From: Bedellia somnulentella | Lineage: Eukaryota > Arthropoda > Insecta > Lepidoptera > Bedelliidae | Reading direction: 5' to 3' | DNA length: 64,000 nucleotides | Assembly (NCBI GenBank): GCA_963576735.1 | Contig: OY755178.1 | Span: 4,402,001-4,466,000 of the forward strand | Shown here: positions 39,501 through 54,500 of the stretch, one piece after another | How the letters are laid out: each line of letters begins with the position of its first letter | Position numbering within the stretch: position 1 is the stretch's first letter | The notes under the pieces: generated by a model | Seen by the model: only the letters and a program-made list of their open reading frames with translations | Database searches by the model: none | What the model was told of the DNA's origin: nothing | Position numbers and translations under genes: made by a program

Positions 39501-42500
39501 AATCAAATAGTACTCAAACAACAAAAGATTTAGAAATATTACTTTTGGACTTGAATATTGCTTTTAGAAGAAAGAATTAAATCTATAGCAAGCACAGAGA
39601 TACATCTGTGCAATAACTTGTTAATAAAATACACATGTTAATAAAGTACATATCCCCGGGGTCCAAATATATTCCACTAGTTCTAACAAGAGCTAAGATT
39701 GACAGCGGAATATTTTAAATTGCTATAATTTACAATTGGGTCGTGTCAATTGCATTACATTGAAATGGTTCACGATGCTTCTATGATCAATCCTTTTGTA
39801 AGGAAGAATGTACTATAATATGGCTGAGTAGTGTCGGCTTAGAATAGCACTACCCCATTTCTTCCGGTGGGTGTACGTAAGAGGCGACTAACGGTATTGG
39901 GGCTATTAAGGGATTTTTGTGCTATGCGGTTGGAGACCCATCACCAACAATCTTTATTTTACTATCTTTTCCCCATTCAGCTTTCCAAAAGTAGCTGAGG
40001 AATTTCTAATTCCTTAGCTCTGGCTACCCCTTCTAGGGATTTATAGCCGTGAGTATATGTATGTACGTAATATACTACTTTGTCGTGTAATATAATCCAT
40101 GAACATATCCACTATGAGTATTTTATATATAGAGATCTTGCTTAACTTAAAACATACTTAATGTCGTTTCTTATAAAAACTGAATGCAGCCAATAAAATA
40201 CATAAAGTGCTTCAATAATGAAGATAGAGACATAAAATCCCAAGATTATGAATTTATGGTTCTTATTTCTTAAAATATTGTGAGGAACTCACATGACTGT
40301 GTTGTACTAAGCCATGTGACAGAGTGTTCGTGCAAAGCAACACGGGTAACATCCTTTTGTTAATAGCAGCAATCCATGCAGCATTTAAAGATTTTTCCAC
40401 AGGAACCCTACAATATATAAAAGAATAATATTTTTATATAATTTATGTAGACTTAAAGTTCTGACAAACAGCTGTAATGAACCGGATTGTTAATTATATT
40501 GTTTTAATGAGCTAAATGCTAATTTTAAGTTCAATTAATGTCATAATCTTTAATAGCATCTCTGTTTCATCTTATATTTATTATGTATCTGAATCACACA
40601 TGGCTTTCTGAATATATTGAGTTGTTAGCAGGTAATTATGATCAGTTCACTTAGTGATTATGTTAGTATATGTTGTTAATTGGAATTGAATGTTATTACC
40701 GCCTAGATGTTATAAAATCTTATCATAATAACAAAATACTTAACACTATTCTAGGCCAGTAACAAATAAACACAATATGAACCCAGCATTGTGAAAGGAT
40801 ATTACGTATTTCATTATTTTCTGTCCGACACTACACAGCCACATTAATCTATACTATAATAAGACTGTACCGAGGTCAAAACTGTACATTAAAGAAAAAA
40901 AAACCAGTGGAATATGTTTCATTTTCGATACTAAAGCGAAATTTTCGCTTTTTGAAAAAAATAATGTCTGTCTATGTCCGGTCATCACGTTAATTCTACC
41001 AGACGGATCTTGATCGAATTTGGTATGAATGTAGCTTATACACCTGGCCAACATATAGGATATTATTTATCCTGGATTTCGCAAGGGTTCCTACAGGAAC
41101 ATAAAAAAACATAACTTTTATATTAAAACATATTTATACATGTTTCGTCCATTTTCATAAATGTCCATTTATTTGTTTGTCAATAGTATGACTACTAGAT
41201 ATATAGCTTATCAAAATTTTGAAGCCAACACTAACGTATTTGTGGCGTAACGGTATACAGTTCGGTTAATACTAACCGAACGGAAGACCCAGGTTCGAAT
41301 TTTGGGCATCGCAATCTTTTTGCTATTTTTTTTGCTTTTGTGTTGGCCTAGAATAATAGGAAGCACTATTCCTTGAATAAAGACAATTGTAAGTATATTG
41401 TCTGAATTTTGCGTATTCATTTTTTAGGTTTGAGAATATGTTTATAACTTTTTTAGTAACTATTTTTTATCTAATGTTCTCATAGATATATTGTGCTATA
41501 CTTAAGCATACATTAATATTCTGTTTAAGCCTCAGAATGCATAATTAGTAAAAATAGCACATATCTCAATTTTAGTACCGCCATCTATCGACCGATGACT
41601 GATTGGCTGCATCACCAACAGTCAGTGTAGGGGGCAGCACCGGGTTCGCCAAACTGCTATCCATACTTACTAAAGATATTCACATTTTTTAACATAGAAA
41701 CTTGGCTCAAAATGGTTTGTTTCATGTTTCCTATGAAAGGTTTTTGGAACTCCCTGCGATTTACTGATATTACCACTACAAAAAGAAATATATGAAATTC
41801 GTCCATCAATCAATCATGAGTATACTAAAAAGTATACTAACGGCTATAAATCCCAAAAAAGGGTAGCCGCAGCTTCAGAGATAGTAATTCTTTATACACT
41901 TTTGGAAGTTGAATGGGGAAAAGGTAATCAAATGGGTCTCCAATTGCATCGCCCAATAATCACTTAAAAAGTCTCAATGTTCTTTATAATTATTACAAAG
42001 CCCACGAGCCACGGGAATATAAATATAAAAAAACAGAAGTTAAGATAGTGTTTTGGTATTTTGGATGTAAACCGGATGCAAAAAATTTAGTCCACGTGGA
42101 CGTAGTCGCGGGCAAAAATTATGTATAAAAATATAATCACGGCTATAAAACTGAAAAAAGGTTGCCAAAGCTTCAGAATTAGGAATTCGTTAGCCTCTTC
42201 TATATATGATTTTGAAGGTTATTAACGGTGTGGGCAATAAGGCATCGTTAGGCCTACCTCTATCACGTGAATGCACTGTCAAAGAAAAAAGTGGGTTGAG
42301 TTTCAGTTTTAATAATCACTTTTTTGTTCGCAGGTTTCTTCTCTTGATAGCAGCATACAGAACCTATCAGAACTAACTCAGCCCGTCACAGCGAAAGCAA
42401 ATGACAAACAAAATGGTTCAAAAGAGAGAAATAACTCGGAATCGACTGATGATACGCATAAAAATATGGGTATGTATCAGTTTTATTCAGCAAACTAACA

Positions 42501-45500
42501 ATCTATATAAGATTTAGAATTTGAGTTTATTATATTAAAAATATATCACTGTTTTTAGATGACACACCTGACATGACTAAAGATTTATACGAAGACAACT
42601 TATTTGACGTTGAATCTGGAGTAGAAGCTCTTGAAGAAATAAATATGGATGTAGAAAACAGTTCACCAGATAATTTAAAAGAAGGATTTGATAATGTGGA
42701 TACTCTCCCACCTCCGCCGGTCGCGCCCCCGCGATTTGACTATCAAAGGCCCAAGACAATTTTAGTGCAAAAACCAAAGTGTTATTTTTTAAAGTTTTCA
42801 ATGTTTTTCTTAACAACAATATTAGTTATAGCGTACACATTGTTTCCAAGTAGACAGTGGTTGCAGGGTTTCACAATAGGGTTGTGGTTTTTCAATTTAT
42901 TGCGTTCTATAAAGTATTGGTTGGTAGATACATATTTTAGTGAAAATGGTGATAATGTCAATGTGTTTTCACCAACCGGAAGTAGCAGCTCCTTGAATTC
43001 GGTGCCTGAATTTTACACCATACCGTCAGTGAAGGAGCATGTACCTATTAAAAAACACGAGGTAAGATTTTCAATTTGCTTTTGTTTAGTATTTATCAAT
43101 CATAACAGCATATTTACTATATTTAATTCACCCCAACAAAGGGACACGAGCCTATTCTGAATACAAGGACTTGGCCATATTTGACCTCGCTGGCCTAATG
43201 CGAATTGGCAGATTGCGACTACTACCGTTATAGTAGCTGGGACAAACGGCTTAACGTGCTTTCTAAACCATTTAGTCTTTTTCATTTTAGATAAAAAGCA
43301 GACTAACCCTGAAATATCCTATCAAACTAGGTTAAGTCTCACAAATTTTATTTGTTAATTTATATTAGACATATATATATCATATGTTAATTTATATTAT
43401 ATATTTGTAAATTTTATTATAGTGCTATTCGTGAAAAGTGTGGTGTGAAAGATGATATTGTAAGAAAGATAGAAAAAGGAATGTTGAGATGGTTTGGGCA
43501 CATAGAGAGGATGGATGATAGAAAATTGGTAAAAGGGATCTATAGAGCTAGTGTGGATGGTAATGTTAGTAGAGGACGACCACGGAGAACACACTTGGAC
43601 CAAATTGAGAGTCTGCTCAAAAAGGCTGGCGTCCGAAGTATGAAGAATAAAAGAGCATGTATGAAAAGATTGATGGATGTAAACGAAGCTATAGAGGTTT
43701 GTCAGGATCGTGCGAAGTGGCGATCAATAGTCTCTGCCTACCCCAATGGGAACTAATGGCGTGAGTATATGTAAGTATATGTATGTATGTATGTTAATTT
43801 ATCCTCCCGGTCGATCCCTAGACCTCGGAATTGAGAGACAAATGTTTCACTGTGAAGCCACAGAGACAGTTAAGTGTAAAAAATACACAAAATTGACGAT
43901 TCTTAAGTTGTGTTTGAAATTACTTTACGTTATTTTCATAACATAGACATATCATATAGTCTCTAATCAATTAAGGAAAGAACAATATTTTTCGACACCA
44001 GACGGACTCTAATTATTTTGATTAATCCATACTAATATTATAAATGGGAAAGTGAGTTTGTTTGTTTGTTTGTTCCGCTTTCACGCCGTAAATACTGAAC
44101 CGATTGCTTTGAAATTTTTCAGACGTGTAGTTAGAAGTCTAAATTAAATAATAGGGTACTTTTTATCCCGGAAAAAATATATTCCCATGGGAAAACAAAA
44201 ATATTGTTTGCTTACTAAATGCATTGGAGATGGCGCTGTGCATCGTTTAAAACAACGTAAAATATTGTAAACTAATATAAAAATCAAAATTTAGAAGGTA
44301 ATGGATCCCCGAAAATAAGGAACTCCCGAGGGATGATGTACTATTTTTTTATCGTATACATTTTTTTTTACATCTACTTATATTGCAAACGAATATTAAC
44401 ATGTAAATTTAGAAGCTAAATGAAACGACGACGATTCCTTGAAACTAAGGAATCCGCAAGAGTTCTCATAGGAACATCAAAAAACCTTAACTCATATATG
44501 GCTCAAAATATTGCAGCGATTATTTTTATCATCGATGAAATTCACATCAGACACTTTTTTAATGTTCATTTTGGAAAGATGAAGGGGTTTCATCAATTTA
44601 AATGACAAATTTGTTTATCAATAGTAAGACTAATCCATATCCATACTAATCCATACTTCCATACTAATATTATAAATGGGAAAGTGAGTTTGTTTGTTTG
44701 TTTGTTTGTTCCGCTTTCACGCCGTAAATACTGAACCGATTGCTTTGAATTTTTTCAGACGTGTAGTTAGAAGTCTAAATTAAATAATAGGGTACTTTTT
44801 ATCCCGGAAAAAATATGTTCCCATGGGAAATCAAAAATATTGTTTGCTTACTAAATGCATTGGAGATGGCGCTGTGCATCGTTTAAAACAACGTAAAATA
44901 TTGTAAACTAATATAAAAACAAAATTTAGAAGCTTAATGGTACGGTAATGGATACCCGAAAATAAGGAACTACCGAGGGATGATGTACTATTTTTTTATC
45001 GTATACATTTTTTTTTACATCTACTTATATTGCAAACGAATATTAACATGTAAATTTAGAAGCTAAATGAAACGACGACGATTCCCTGAAACTAAAGAAT
45101 CCGCAAGAGTTCTCATAGGAACATCAAAAAACCTTAACTCATATATGGCTCAAAATATTGCAGCGATTATTTTTATCATCGATGGAATTCACATCAGACA
45201 CTTTGTTAATGTTCATTTTGGAAAGATGAAGGGGTTTCATCAATTTAAATGACAAATTTGTTTATCAATAGTAAGACTAATATGAAATAAAGCGTAATAA
45301 AAATTTGACACCGCCCCGGTAACGTCTCCGTGGCGTAGCGGTATAACTAACTACTATGAATATTTAATTAGAACTATTATGAATCAATCGTCCCGGGTTC
45401 GTATCTCAGGTAATTCAAGCTTTTTGTAAAAAAATGTTTTGTTAGCTTAAAATAACACTATATATAATAACTAGCGACCCGCCCCGGCTTCGCACGGGTG

Positions 45501-48500
45501 CAATGCAAAATAAAATATACCTACTACAGAATGTCCTTTTGGTTAGTGCTGGAGTAAAAAATATTAACTTACTATTCGTTCGACTAAAAACAAAAGATTA
45601 TTCGACAACAAAATATACCTATCCTATTCAGTTCTTCTATGAACTTATCAATAATTGAAAATGCTCGCCATAATACTAAATTGTCTTAACTCTAAATCCA
45701 AATCAAAGTCTTAATGGAAGAAATACCAAAAAATATGGTTTTAAGCTAATCCTATCTAACCTAATGTACTTACAATACTACTAATATAATAATAAAAAGT
45801 AAAAGATAATCAACAACAAAAGATACTTATTCTATTCAGTTTAATTAATTCATGATATTTTCCTCGCTAGAGAGCTCCGATAAACGCGTGCAATCGCTGC
45901 AAATCATAAAGTGCTATAAGGCGAAGCGCGTTTTTTTTTTATTTTGTTTACCGGTGGGGAAATGCTCATAGGATCCCCCGTCGCTCTCTCGAGTTTCTCG
46001 AGTCTCGAGTTCTCACTTTACCGACTAAAACCCCACCGGTTCGGTGCTGCTGGCCCTGCGGCCTATGTGGCGTCACCTTAATATGTTGTGCCGGGCGGTT
46101 GAAGGCCGCCCTGGCGTGGAAAAGGAGTGTACCTAAGCTAAGTCGGATAGGAGGCGAAGCGCGGGCCATCGACGCGCTATTTATAGGCACGCGCCGCCCG
46201 GCGTAAACAACTACGACCCTGCACTTTAAATTTGTAATATCTTCGGTAATATTCACTTAAATTACATGCTGTAAAAAGCATATTGATCTATAATAAATGC
46301 ACAATTTATTTAAGGTACTTAATCGGATAAGGATTAATGCTGTATTGATTTAAATCACTTCGTAAATAACCATTTTTTAGTAAAGAATAAAAATGGTTAT
46401 GCTGGGTTATCCCTAAGAGATAGACATATACCATCGCGGACTTTTTTGTTGAACTTTTTAAGGTGAACAATACTGTAGTACATTATTTTGGTCTATCTCG
46501 TAGGGTTCAGCCAGCGTTTGCAATATAAGCGCAAAAAAACGTGCTTATTTACGACATCACTTAAGAAATCTTTAAATTTATCAGTATTTATTATACATAC
46601 AAACCTTCCTTAAGAATCACTGTATCTTTTAAAAAAAACCGCATCAAAATCCGTTGCGTAGTTTTAAAGATCTAAGCATACATACGGACATACAGCGAAA
46701 GCGACTTTGTTTTATACTATGTATTGATAACAAGCACTATCCCTTCAATTTAGCGATTATTTTGGAAGGAGATCCACCACTAATCATCCCTATATTGCCG
46801 AGCAATCGCTGCAAGCTCTCCCACTATCACCAACGGTCAGTGTAGGGGGCAGCACCGGGCCGTCGCCGCAGCGCCAAACTACTATCCGTATCTGTACTTA
46901 CTAAAGATATTCTCATTTCTGAACATAAAAACTTGGTATATTTGTTTCATGATTCTTATGAACAATTAAAAAGGAATTTTTGGAACTCAACCCCTAACGG
47001 GTTGATATAGCAAATGAAAGTTAATATAGAGTTTTTTTACATTTTATAATAAAACTTGGTGCGATTGAATTTATGAAATCCATCTATCAATCATTCATGA
47101 AAATATGCTAACAACCATAAATTCCATAAAAGGGTAGCCATAGCTTCGGAGATTCTTCATCCAATTTTGGAAATATATTGATAAAAGATAGGTTAATAAA
47201 GGTTGTTAGTGATGGGTCACAAACTGCATCGCCCAACAATCACTTAAAAAGCCTCAATGTCCTTTATGTCATTTACAATGCCCGCGGGATTATAAATATA
47301 AAAAACAGAAGTTGAGATAGTGTTTCGGTATTTTGGTATTATGTAAACTGGATGCAAAAAATGAAGTCCACGCGGACGAAGTCGCGGGGCAAAAAGCTAG
47401 TTTATAATAATTCCCACATGAGGTTTTCATGAACAAAAACATTTTAATTATATCATATAGTCAGTATATTTTCGGAGCAAGAAAATGTGGTTATTTTAAG
47501 TACGATAGCTACAATAACAATCGTTTAGCTAACAATGTGTCAAGTAAATTAGTTTTGCTGGTTGGTCAGTGTTGGTCTGAAATCATATTCTTTTGCTATT
47601 AAGTCACTATATTTAATTACATATAAAGTGCGGTGTAGTGCCGGTTTAGAATGTCACTACACGTTTCTTCCATGGGTGTTATAAGTGGTGACTAAGGCTA
47701 TAGGGCTATTTTAATTTGGTTTTGGGCGATGCGGTTGGATACTCATCACCAACGATACTTTATAGGATTTATGGCCGTGAGTCGTATACGTACTTTACTA
47801 TAATGTATGTTATTATATTTTATTGTTCGGATATTTGTATTAATTTAGATTGTAATTTTCGCTGTGTAGTGTCGGCTTAGAATAGCACTACCCCATGTCT
47901 TCCGGTGGGTGTACGTAAGAGGCGACTAACGGTATTGGGGCATTTTAAGGGATTTTTGGGCGATGCGGTTGGAGACCCATCACCAACAATCTTTATTTTT
48001 ACCACCTTTTCCCCACGCAACTTCCAAAAGTGGCTGAGGGATTTCTAATTTCTTAGCTCTGGCTACCCCTTCTAGGGATTTATAGCCGTGAGTATATGTA
48101 TGTATGTATGTAATTTTGAATTAATGCTTTTTTTCCAGGGCTGGATCAACCATTATAGGTTCCCAGATTATGATCCTTACACTTATCACATTAATCAGAC
48201 AACAACAGCATTTATGAAGCTTGAAGGTAATTTTATTTTGGATATTCTAAATACGGAAAGACGTTTTTTTTTATATATCTTCAGCTATCGAAAAAACACA
48301 AGAACAAATACTATTTCAACTCCACTGATTCTTTGCTGCCCTTTTGTTTGCCGAACTAAAGGTGAAATGTTTTGTGCTCTATATGATCATATTATCATAC
48401 TTGGTTTATTGCAATGATACAATATAACTGCTGGCAATAGCAAAATTGCTTTATTGTATATTGCATAAATTTATATATTTTCCTATATTTAAAATGTTTT

Positions 48501-51500
48501 TACAGGTTGTAACCTCCGTATTTCGTACACGCGTACGAAGGTAGGCAAACGCGCGCTGTGGGATGAGAAAATAGAAAACTGTGTGTTTTACCAACACCGA
48601 CTGTACAATTTGACTGGCGCCAGGATTATACTGCTGCCTAAAGGATTAGTTAGTAAAAGGTTAGCTATGTTTTTTGTAGTTTTATTCTATTATATGCGCA
48701 TAATATTTGGATTTATCATAGAAATTGGTAAATTCTGAGAATTCAACTGTCTAAATAAATAATCTTTATTAATGTTGCAAACAATGATTAACTTGTATTT
48801 TTATTTTACGAGCGATCCCTATCCCTATGGAATCTACTAGTGAGAGATTATATGTGTATGCGAATTAGCGTTTTTAACAGTCAACGGTAGTTATCAATAT
48901 TGTCGCATATCTAAACTGTTTTCACTTTTCATGACAATTGTTATACTGAGTTTGTAATACTAAATAATTGTAGTATGTGAATAGTAATGTTAGAAGACGA
49001 CTATGGATGACATATTTAGTTCTAATAAAAAATGTGCTCAAAATGGCTGGCGTACTTACGCGGCTTACGCCCGATTTCTGAATTGAGTATTCCAGCTGAG
49101 AACAACTTAAGTATCGTTCTGTCGCACTGAAATCTTAACGACTGAAAGAGACAAAACGATACTTAAGTCGTTCTCAGCTAGAATACTCAATTCAGAAATC
49201 GGGCGTTAGTCTGAAGAATGTTTGAAACTATCAATTAATGAAAACGAGAGGTTTGCCAGCATCGTACAAAGTGGCGATCTCTGCTTATCCCATAGGAACT
49301 AATGGCGTGATTATATGCATGTATGTTAAAATAATGTTTTTAAGAGTTAATAGTGCTTTACTAATAAATAAAGAATAAATAAAGGAAAGAAAAACTTCGA
49401 CACAGGCGGGATTCGAACCCGCGACCTCGGGTATACGCCCCCGTCGGTCTTGCCAATTCGGTATGCAAAGTTTTACAAAAGTGGTGCTGATTGCGAAACC
49501 ATTTCGAGATATTATGTTTTTAAACAATATTTTCTTGAAATTAAATCAAACAAAGCTAAGATGACCGTTATTTTGTCAAAAAACTGCAACAGTATTTGAC
49601 CTTCAGTGTTATTTCAAAGACATTTGTTTTTGCAGTTCATTAATAAAATATCGAAAATCATAGGTTTGTTTAGTATATTATCGTAATAATTTCATTTGAG
49701 ATCACAAATTCTTGAAATCTAATGCAATTAGCAACATTTTTATTAAACATTTCGCTTTATTTTCATGTCGCTACGTGATATTTTCGATCGATGACGTCAT
49801 TAAGTACAAAAGTTGAACAATCTTTAAAAAATCATAACTTTACAATTAATCATTTTAAATGAAAAATATTCAAATTAGTCTTTTATTTTCATGTTTGCTA
49901 TCAAATGAAAATATTTAATAAATACAAAAAAAAAAAACTTTGCATACCGAATTGAGCTACCGTGTCAATATTAGTAGTAAACCCCCACATGAGGTTTATA
50001 TGAACAAAAAGATTTAAGTAAATAGTGCTTTATTTATCCCATGGCTATTTTACTTTACCAGCACTAGATGACCCATAATAATAATTCCCAGTATCTAGAC
50101 AAATATACAGGCGCATAATTTGTCGTGCACAGACGTATCAAGCCAGCTTTTCAGTGCATTACATGTAATGAATGGACAGTTAGAGTTAATATTATCGCGT
50201 ATCTTAACTATTCATACATACATGCATATACTCACGGCTTTAAATCCCTAGAAGGGGTGGCCATAGCTAAGGAATTAGAAATTCCTCAGCCACTTTTGGA
50301 AAACTGAGTGGGGAAAAGATGGTAAAATAAAGGTTGTTGGTGATGGGTCTCCAACCACATCGCCCAATAATCCCTTAAAAGCCCCAATACCGTTAGTCGC
50401 CTCTTACGTACACCCACCGGAAGGAATAGCACTATTCATATTTGTTATTATTATATATGCTATTAATATAACTATTCATATTTGTTATATTGACTTAGTA
50501 ACTGAGTCATATTGGTGAAGTGCAAAATATTTAGTGTATTGCGGTCACGCTATACCTGTTGTTACGTGGAGTATTTAGAGCGAGTAATCTGGTTACGACC
50601 AATCGATTTATAAATTGTTAATACTGTGAAATATTTATTATTCGATCGTTTGTTTGCCCTTACGTCCCTGTTATTGTATATGCTTTGTGATGTGCGAGTA
50701 TCTGCATATGGGGACTTTGAAATGGGGTCTTTGTCCACTGGAATCAATCTATTGTTTTTTGCGTATTCTTAAGACCAAGAGGAGCATTTTAATACATACA
50801 TTTGTAAATATTCTCAAGGCTACTTATCCCAAAAACGGTTCGTCAACCCCTTGGAAGTAATGTGGGTACTTTTTAAAATAAATTATGGTTAATAATTGGT
50901 CCCCAATCACCATGCCCAAAACTCATACTACACCCTCGAGAAGAATTGTGTCAATGCTATTCAAAGCCGATACTAGAAAGCGAGTTTTAATGTAATGGGT
51001 AATAGTTTGATATTTTACAGAAATTTCGGTATGAAATACATTTGCATGTATTATCTTTTATGACTAATAACAACGATTTCCGATAAACAAAGTATACGAC
51101 TTAGAATAAACAGTTGTGCAATAGTAATTGTTAACGTAATAAGGTTGAGTTTGCTGGGTCGGACTAACTATTTTGATTTTAAATAATGAAACACGGGTTC
51201 TCTTGCGAGGTCTGTATTATGACTGACTTGAATAGAACATGATACACACATTATAAGTAGATGTAAGAAACGGCGTAAACATCCCGCCCACCGAAGGGCG
51301 AAGTCCTTAACTAAACATGAAAACATTAAATGACTAACAAAAAGCTATCCGATATAAATTTCAAAAAGAGCATCAATCTTAGAAATTACATAGTTTAAAA
51401 GTAAATAAAACAATGCTGACTCCTATGAAACTGAATAATTTTGTTTGTACTGATCTACTAACTAACAAACAGTGCATCAAATATGCATTAATTATAGAAT

Positions 51501-54500
51501 TAATTCTAATTTTAATTTCTTATTAAGCTTCAGCAAATTAAGTGTTTGGTATTTCTAAATCGAATAAACTAGTTACTAAAATTAAAGTTACAGACAATAA
51601 GTATTTAAGGCAAACATTCAATCTGTATCAACAGGTAAAGGACAAATTTTAGATAAAGTTCTTTTAACGAAACCACTTTTGATGAGCTTCAGCAACGATG
51701 AGTTGTGCAAAATGACTCTGTGTGCCAAGTATAATTGGATGTTTCTGGTTGTTGCTTATGTCAGCGTTGCTCAATCTACCGCCCACCCTGATCAGCTCGT
51801 GTTCGTCTAAGTAAGGGTTTAGATTTCTTAACTTTCTTTCTCTCGCAACGTTTCTTTTCTTTTGTACGGCTTCTATCTTTTTACTAAATTCTTCGATTTG
51901 TGCTATTTTTATACATTTTATTGACGCTTTTTCTATTTCATCTGTTGTAATCTGTTTATTTATGTTTTCTGGAAATTTCTTTAAATTTAGATATCTTATC
52001 ATGTAAACAACTGTTTTTAATAGTTCTTGTAATGTGGTGAATTCTTCATTAATTAATTTTGATTTATTTTGCTCTATTTGTATATTTAGTGTTATTTTCT
52101 TCATTTCTAATTCTGTAGTTGGAAGGTTTGGTTTGGGAAAATTAATGTTTTTATCCTTGAGCCATTCTGGCCCTTCCCACCATAATTTATTGCGCATGAG
52201 ATCATTTATGTTTGTTCCTCTTGAGCCTATATCAGCAGGATTATCCTTCGATTTGACATGAAACCATTGAGTGACTGACACATGATCTAAAATTTCAACG
52301 ACTCGATTACTGACGAACGTTTTCCATCTGTTTGGGTCACCCATCAGCCATGACAAAACGATTGTCGAGTCTGTCCATGCAAATGATTGAGCTCCACTTA
52401 ATTCTAAGCGTGGAAGGGACATTGGTTTGAGGGGAGCTAATTTAGTTCTTGATGCAATGATTCCCGTTTTGATATTACCGTTCTGGGTTTCTACTCTATA
52501 ATAAACAACGGCACAATATCCTCTGTTTGAAGCGTCGCAGTATCCATGTAGATAAATTTCACTTAAATTATTGGTTGTGTATATCCATCTATTAATTCGT
52601 ATTTTGTTTATATTATCAAAACTTTGTCTTATTCTAATCCACTCTTCTTCATCTTTCTGTTCAACTATATCATCCCAATCAAGTCTTTGCTTCCAGATAC
52701 TTTGTATCAACATCTTTGCTGTGATGATCGATGGAGAAATCCATCCTAATGGATCATATAGGCTTTGTACATCTGCTAATATTGTTCTTTTAGTGACCAT
52801 TGTTGGTTTTGGAGGTAATCTTGTGTGATAATGAAATGAATCTTTTGTCATATTCCAGGTTAAACCTAATGTTTTTATAATGCTTTCGTCTGTTATTCCA
52901 TTCTCAACGCTAGTGCTTCTCAAACATTGTGGAATTTGATCTAGAAACTCTTTACTATTGGATGCCCACTTTTGAAGTATAAATCCGCCTTTTTCTAGGA
53001 GTTTTCGTAGCTGTTTACTGCCCTCTATAGCGCCTTCTAGAGTTGAATCACCACTGAGACAATCATCAACGTAGAAATCTTCATCTAGTATTTTAGCTCC
53101 AATTGGGAAGTTGTCTCGTTCATCTAGTGATAATTGTTTCAGTGTCTTGATTGCCAAGTATGGTGCAGAAGCAGTACCAAAAGTCACACGCAGCATTCTA
53201 TAATCTTCAACTTCAGCAGTAGTATCTTTCCTCCACAATATTCGCTGACAGTCAGCATCTTCTTTTTTCACCAAAATCATGCGATACATTTTTTGAATAT
53301 CTGATAAGTAACATATTTCTTTCATACGCCATCTCATGATTAAGTTTCTCAAGTCTTCCTGTAGCTGTGGTCCGACATGTAATAAATCATTGAGTGAAGT
53401 GTTGTTTGACCCCTTACACGAAGCGTCGAATACCACTCTTACTTTTGTTGTTTCACTATCTCGCACAACAGAATGATGTGGCAAATATATTGAAAGGTTA
53501 TTCTTTTCATCATCAGGAACCTTTTCCATATGATTTAACTTTATGTACTCTTCCATGACGTTAGCATATTCTTCTTTCAATTTTGGATTCTTTTCTAGTT
53601 TTCTTTCTGTTTGTTCTAATCTCTTCAATGATATTTCTCTTGTTTGTCCGACTTCTTGTGGTGATCTTTTGAATGGCAACTTGACAATATATCTTCCTTC
53701 TGGTGTTCTAGAATGCTCTTTGTTAAAAATATCTTCACATGCTCGTTCTTCAGAGGTTAATTTTCTGTGTTTTGTATCGTCGTCTATAGCCCAAAGATTT
53801 TTTAGCAGTTGATCCATGTCGATGTCTACCTGATGGTGCATGGCGACAAGGTGAGTGTTTGTTGATAAAGTTTTGTGAATATTTCCAAAAAGTATCCAGC
53901 CCAGGTTTGTTTCTTGCGCTAATGGTGAACCTGGTGGACCTTTGACCAAATTGTTTTTGACAATTTCTGTGTATACATCAATACCAAGCAATAAGTCGAT
54001 CTTACTTGACACGAAATAATTTGGGTCAGCTAGGGTTAAGCCTTCTATGTGTTTCCAATTTGGTTGCGGCTGTATTGTAGTGCACGGCAATGTAGATGTG
54101 ATAGACTTCAGTACGTATGTTTTAACTTGGAGATTGAAGCGTTTATCGTATCTTGACAATAGTTCCAATTGGACAGCATAACGCACCGCAGTAGTTGTGG
54201 ACCCAACGCCGATAACGGAACCTCGAATTGGAGTTCTTTTGAGATTGATAAGTTGAGTTGCATGTTCAGTAATAAAAGACGCCTGCGATCCAGGGTCAAT
54301 CAATGCTCGTAGCAAAGTCTCTCGGCCAGTCTCACTTCTGACCGGTACTATTGCAGTTGCTAACAATGCATTCTTCTGCTTTCGTGCTAAGTTTGTTACA
54401 ATTGACTCATCCTGATGATCATCTTTTGTGTCGTCATTGTTTGCTTGTTCGGAGGAAATACCAGGTGATGAACTAATCTTCTCGGGGTCCTGTGATTTCC

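Noticed and set aside
45966..46256. 96-residue ORF in GC-rich repeat
   Set aside because: Compositional ORF inside a dispersed repeat; no known domain.
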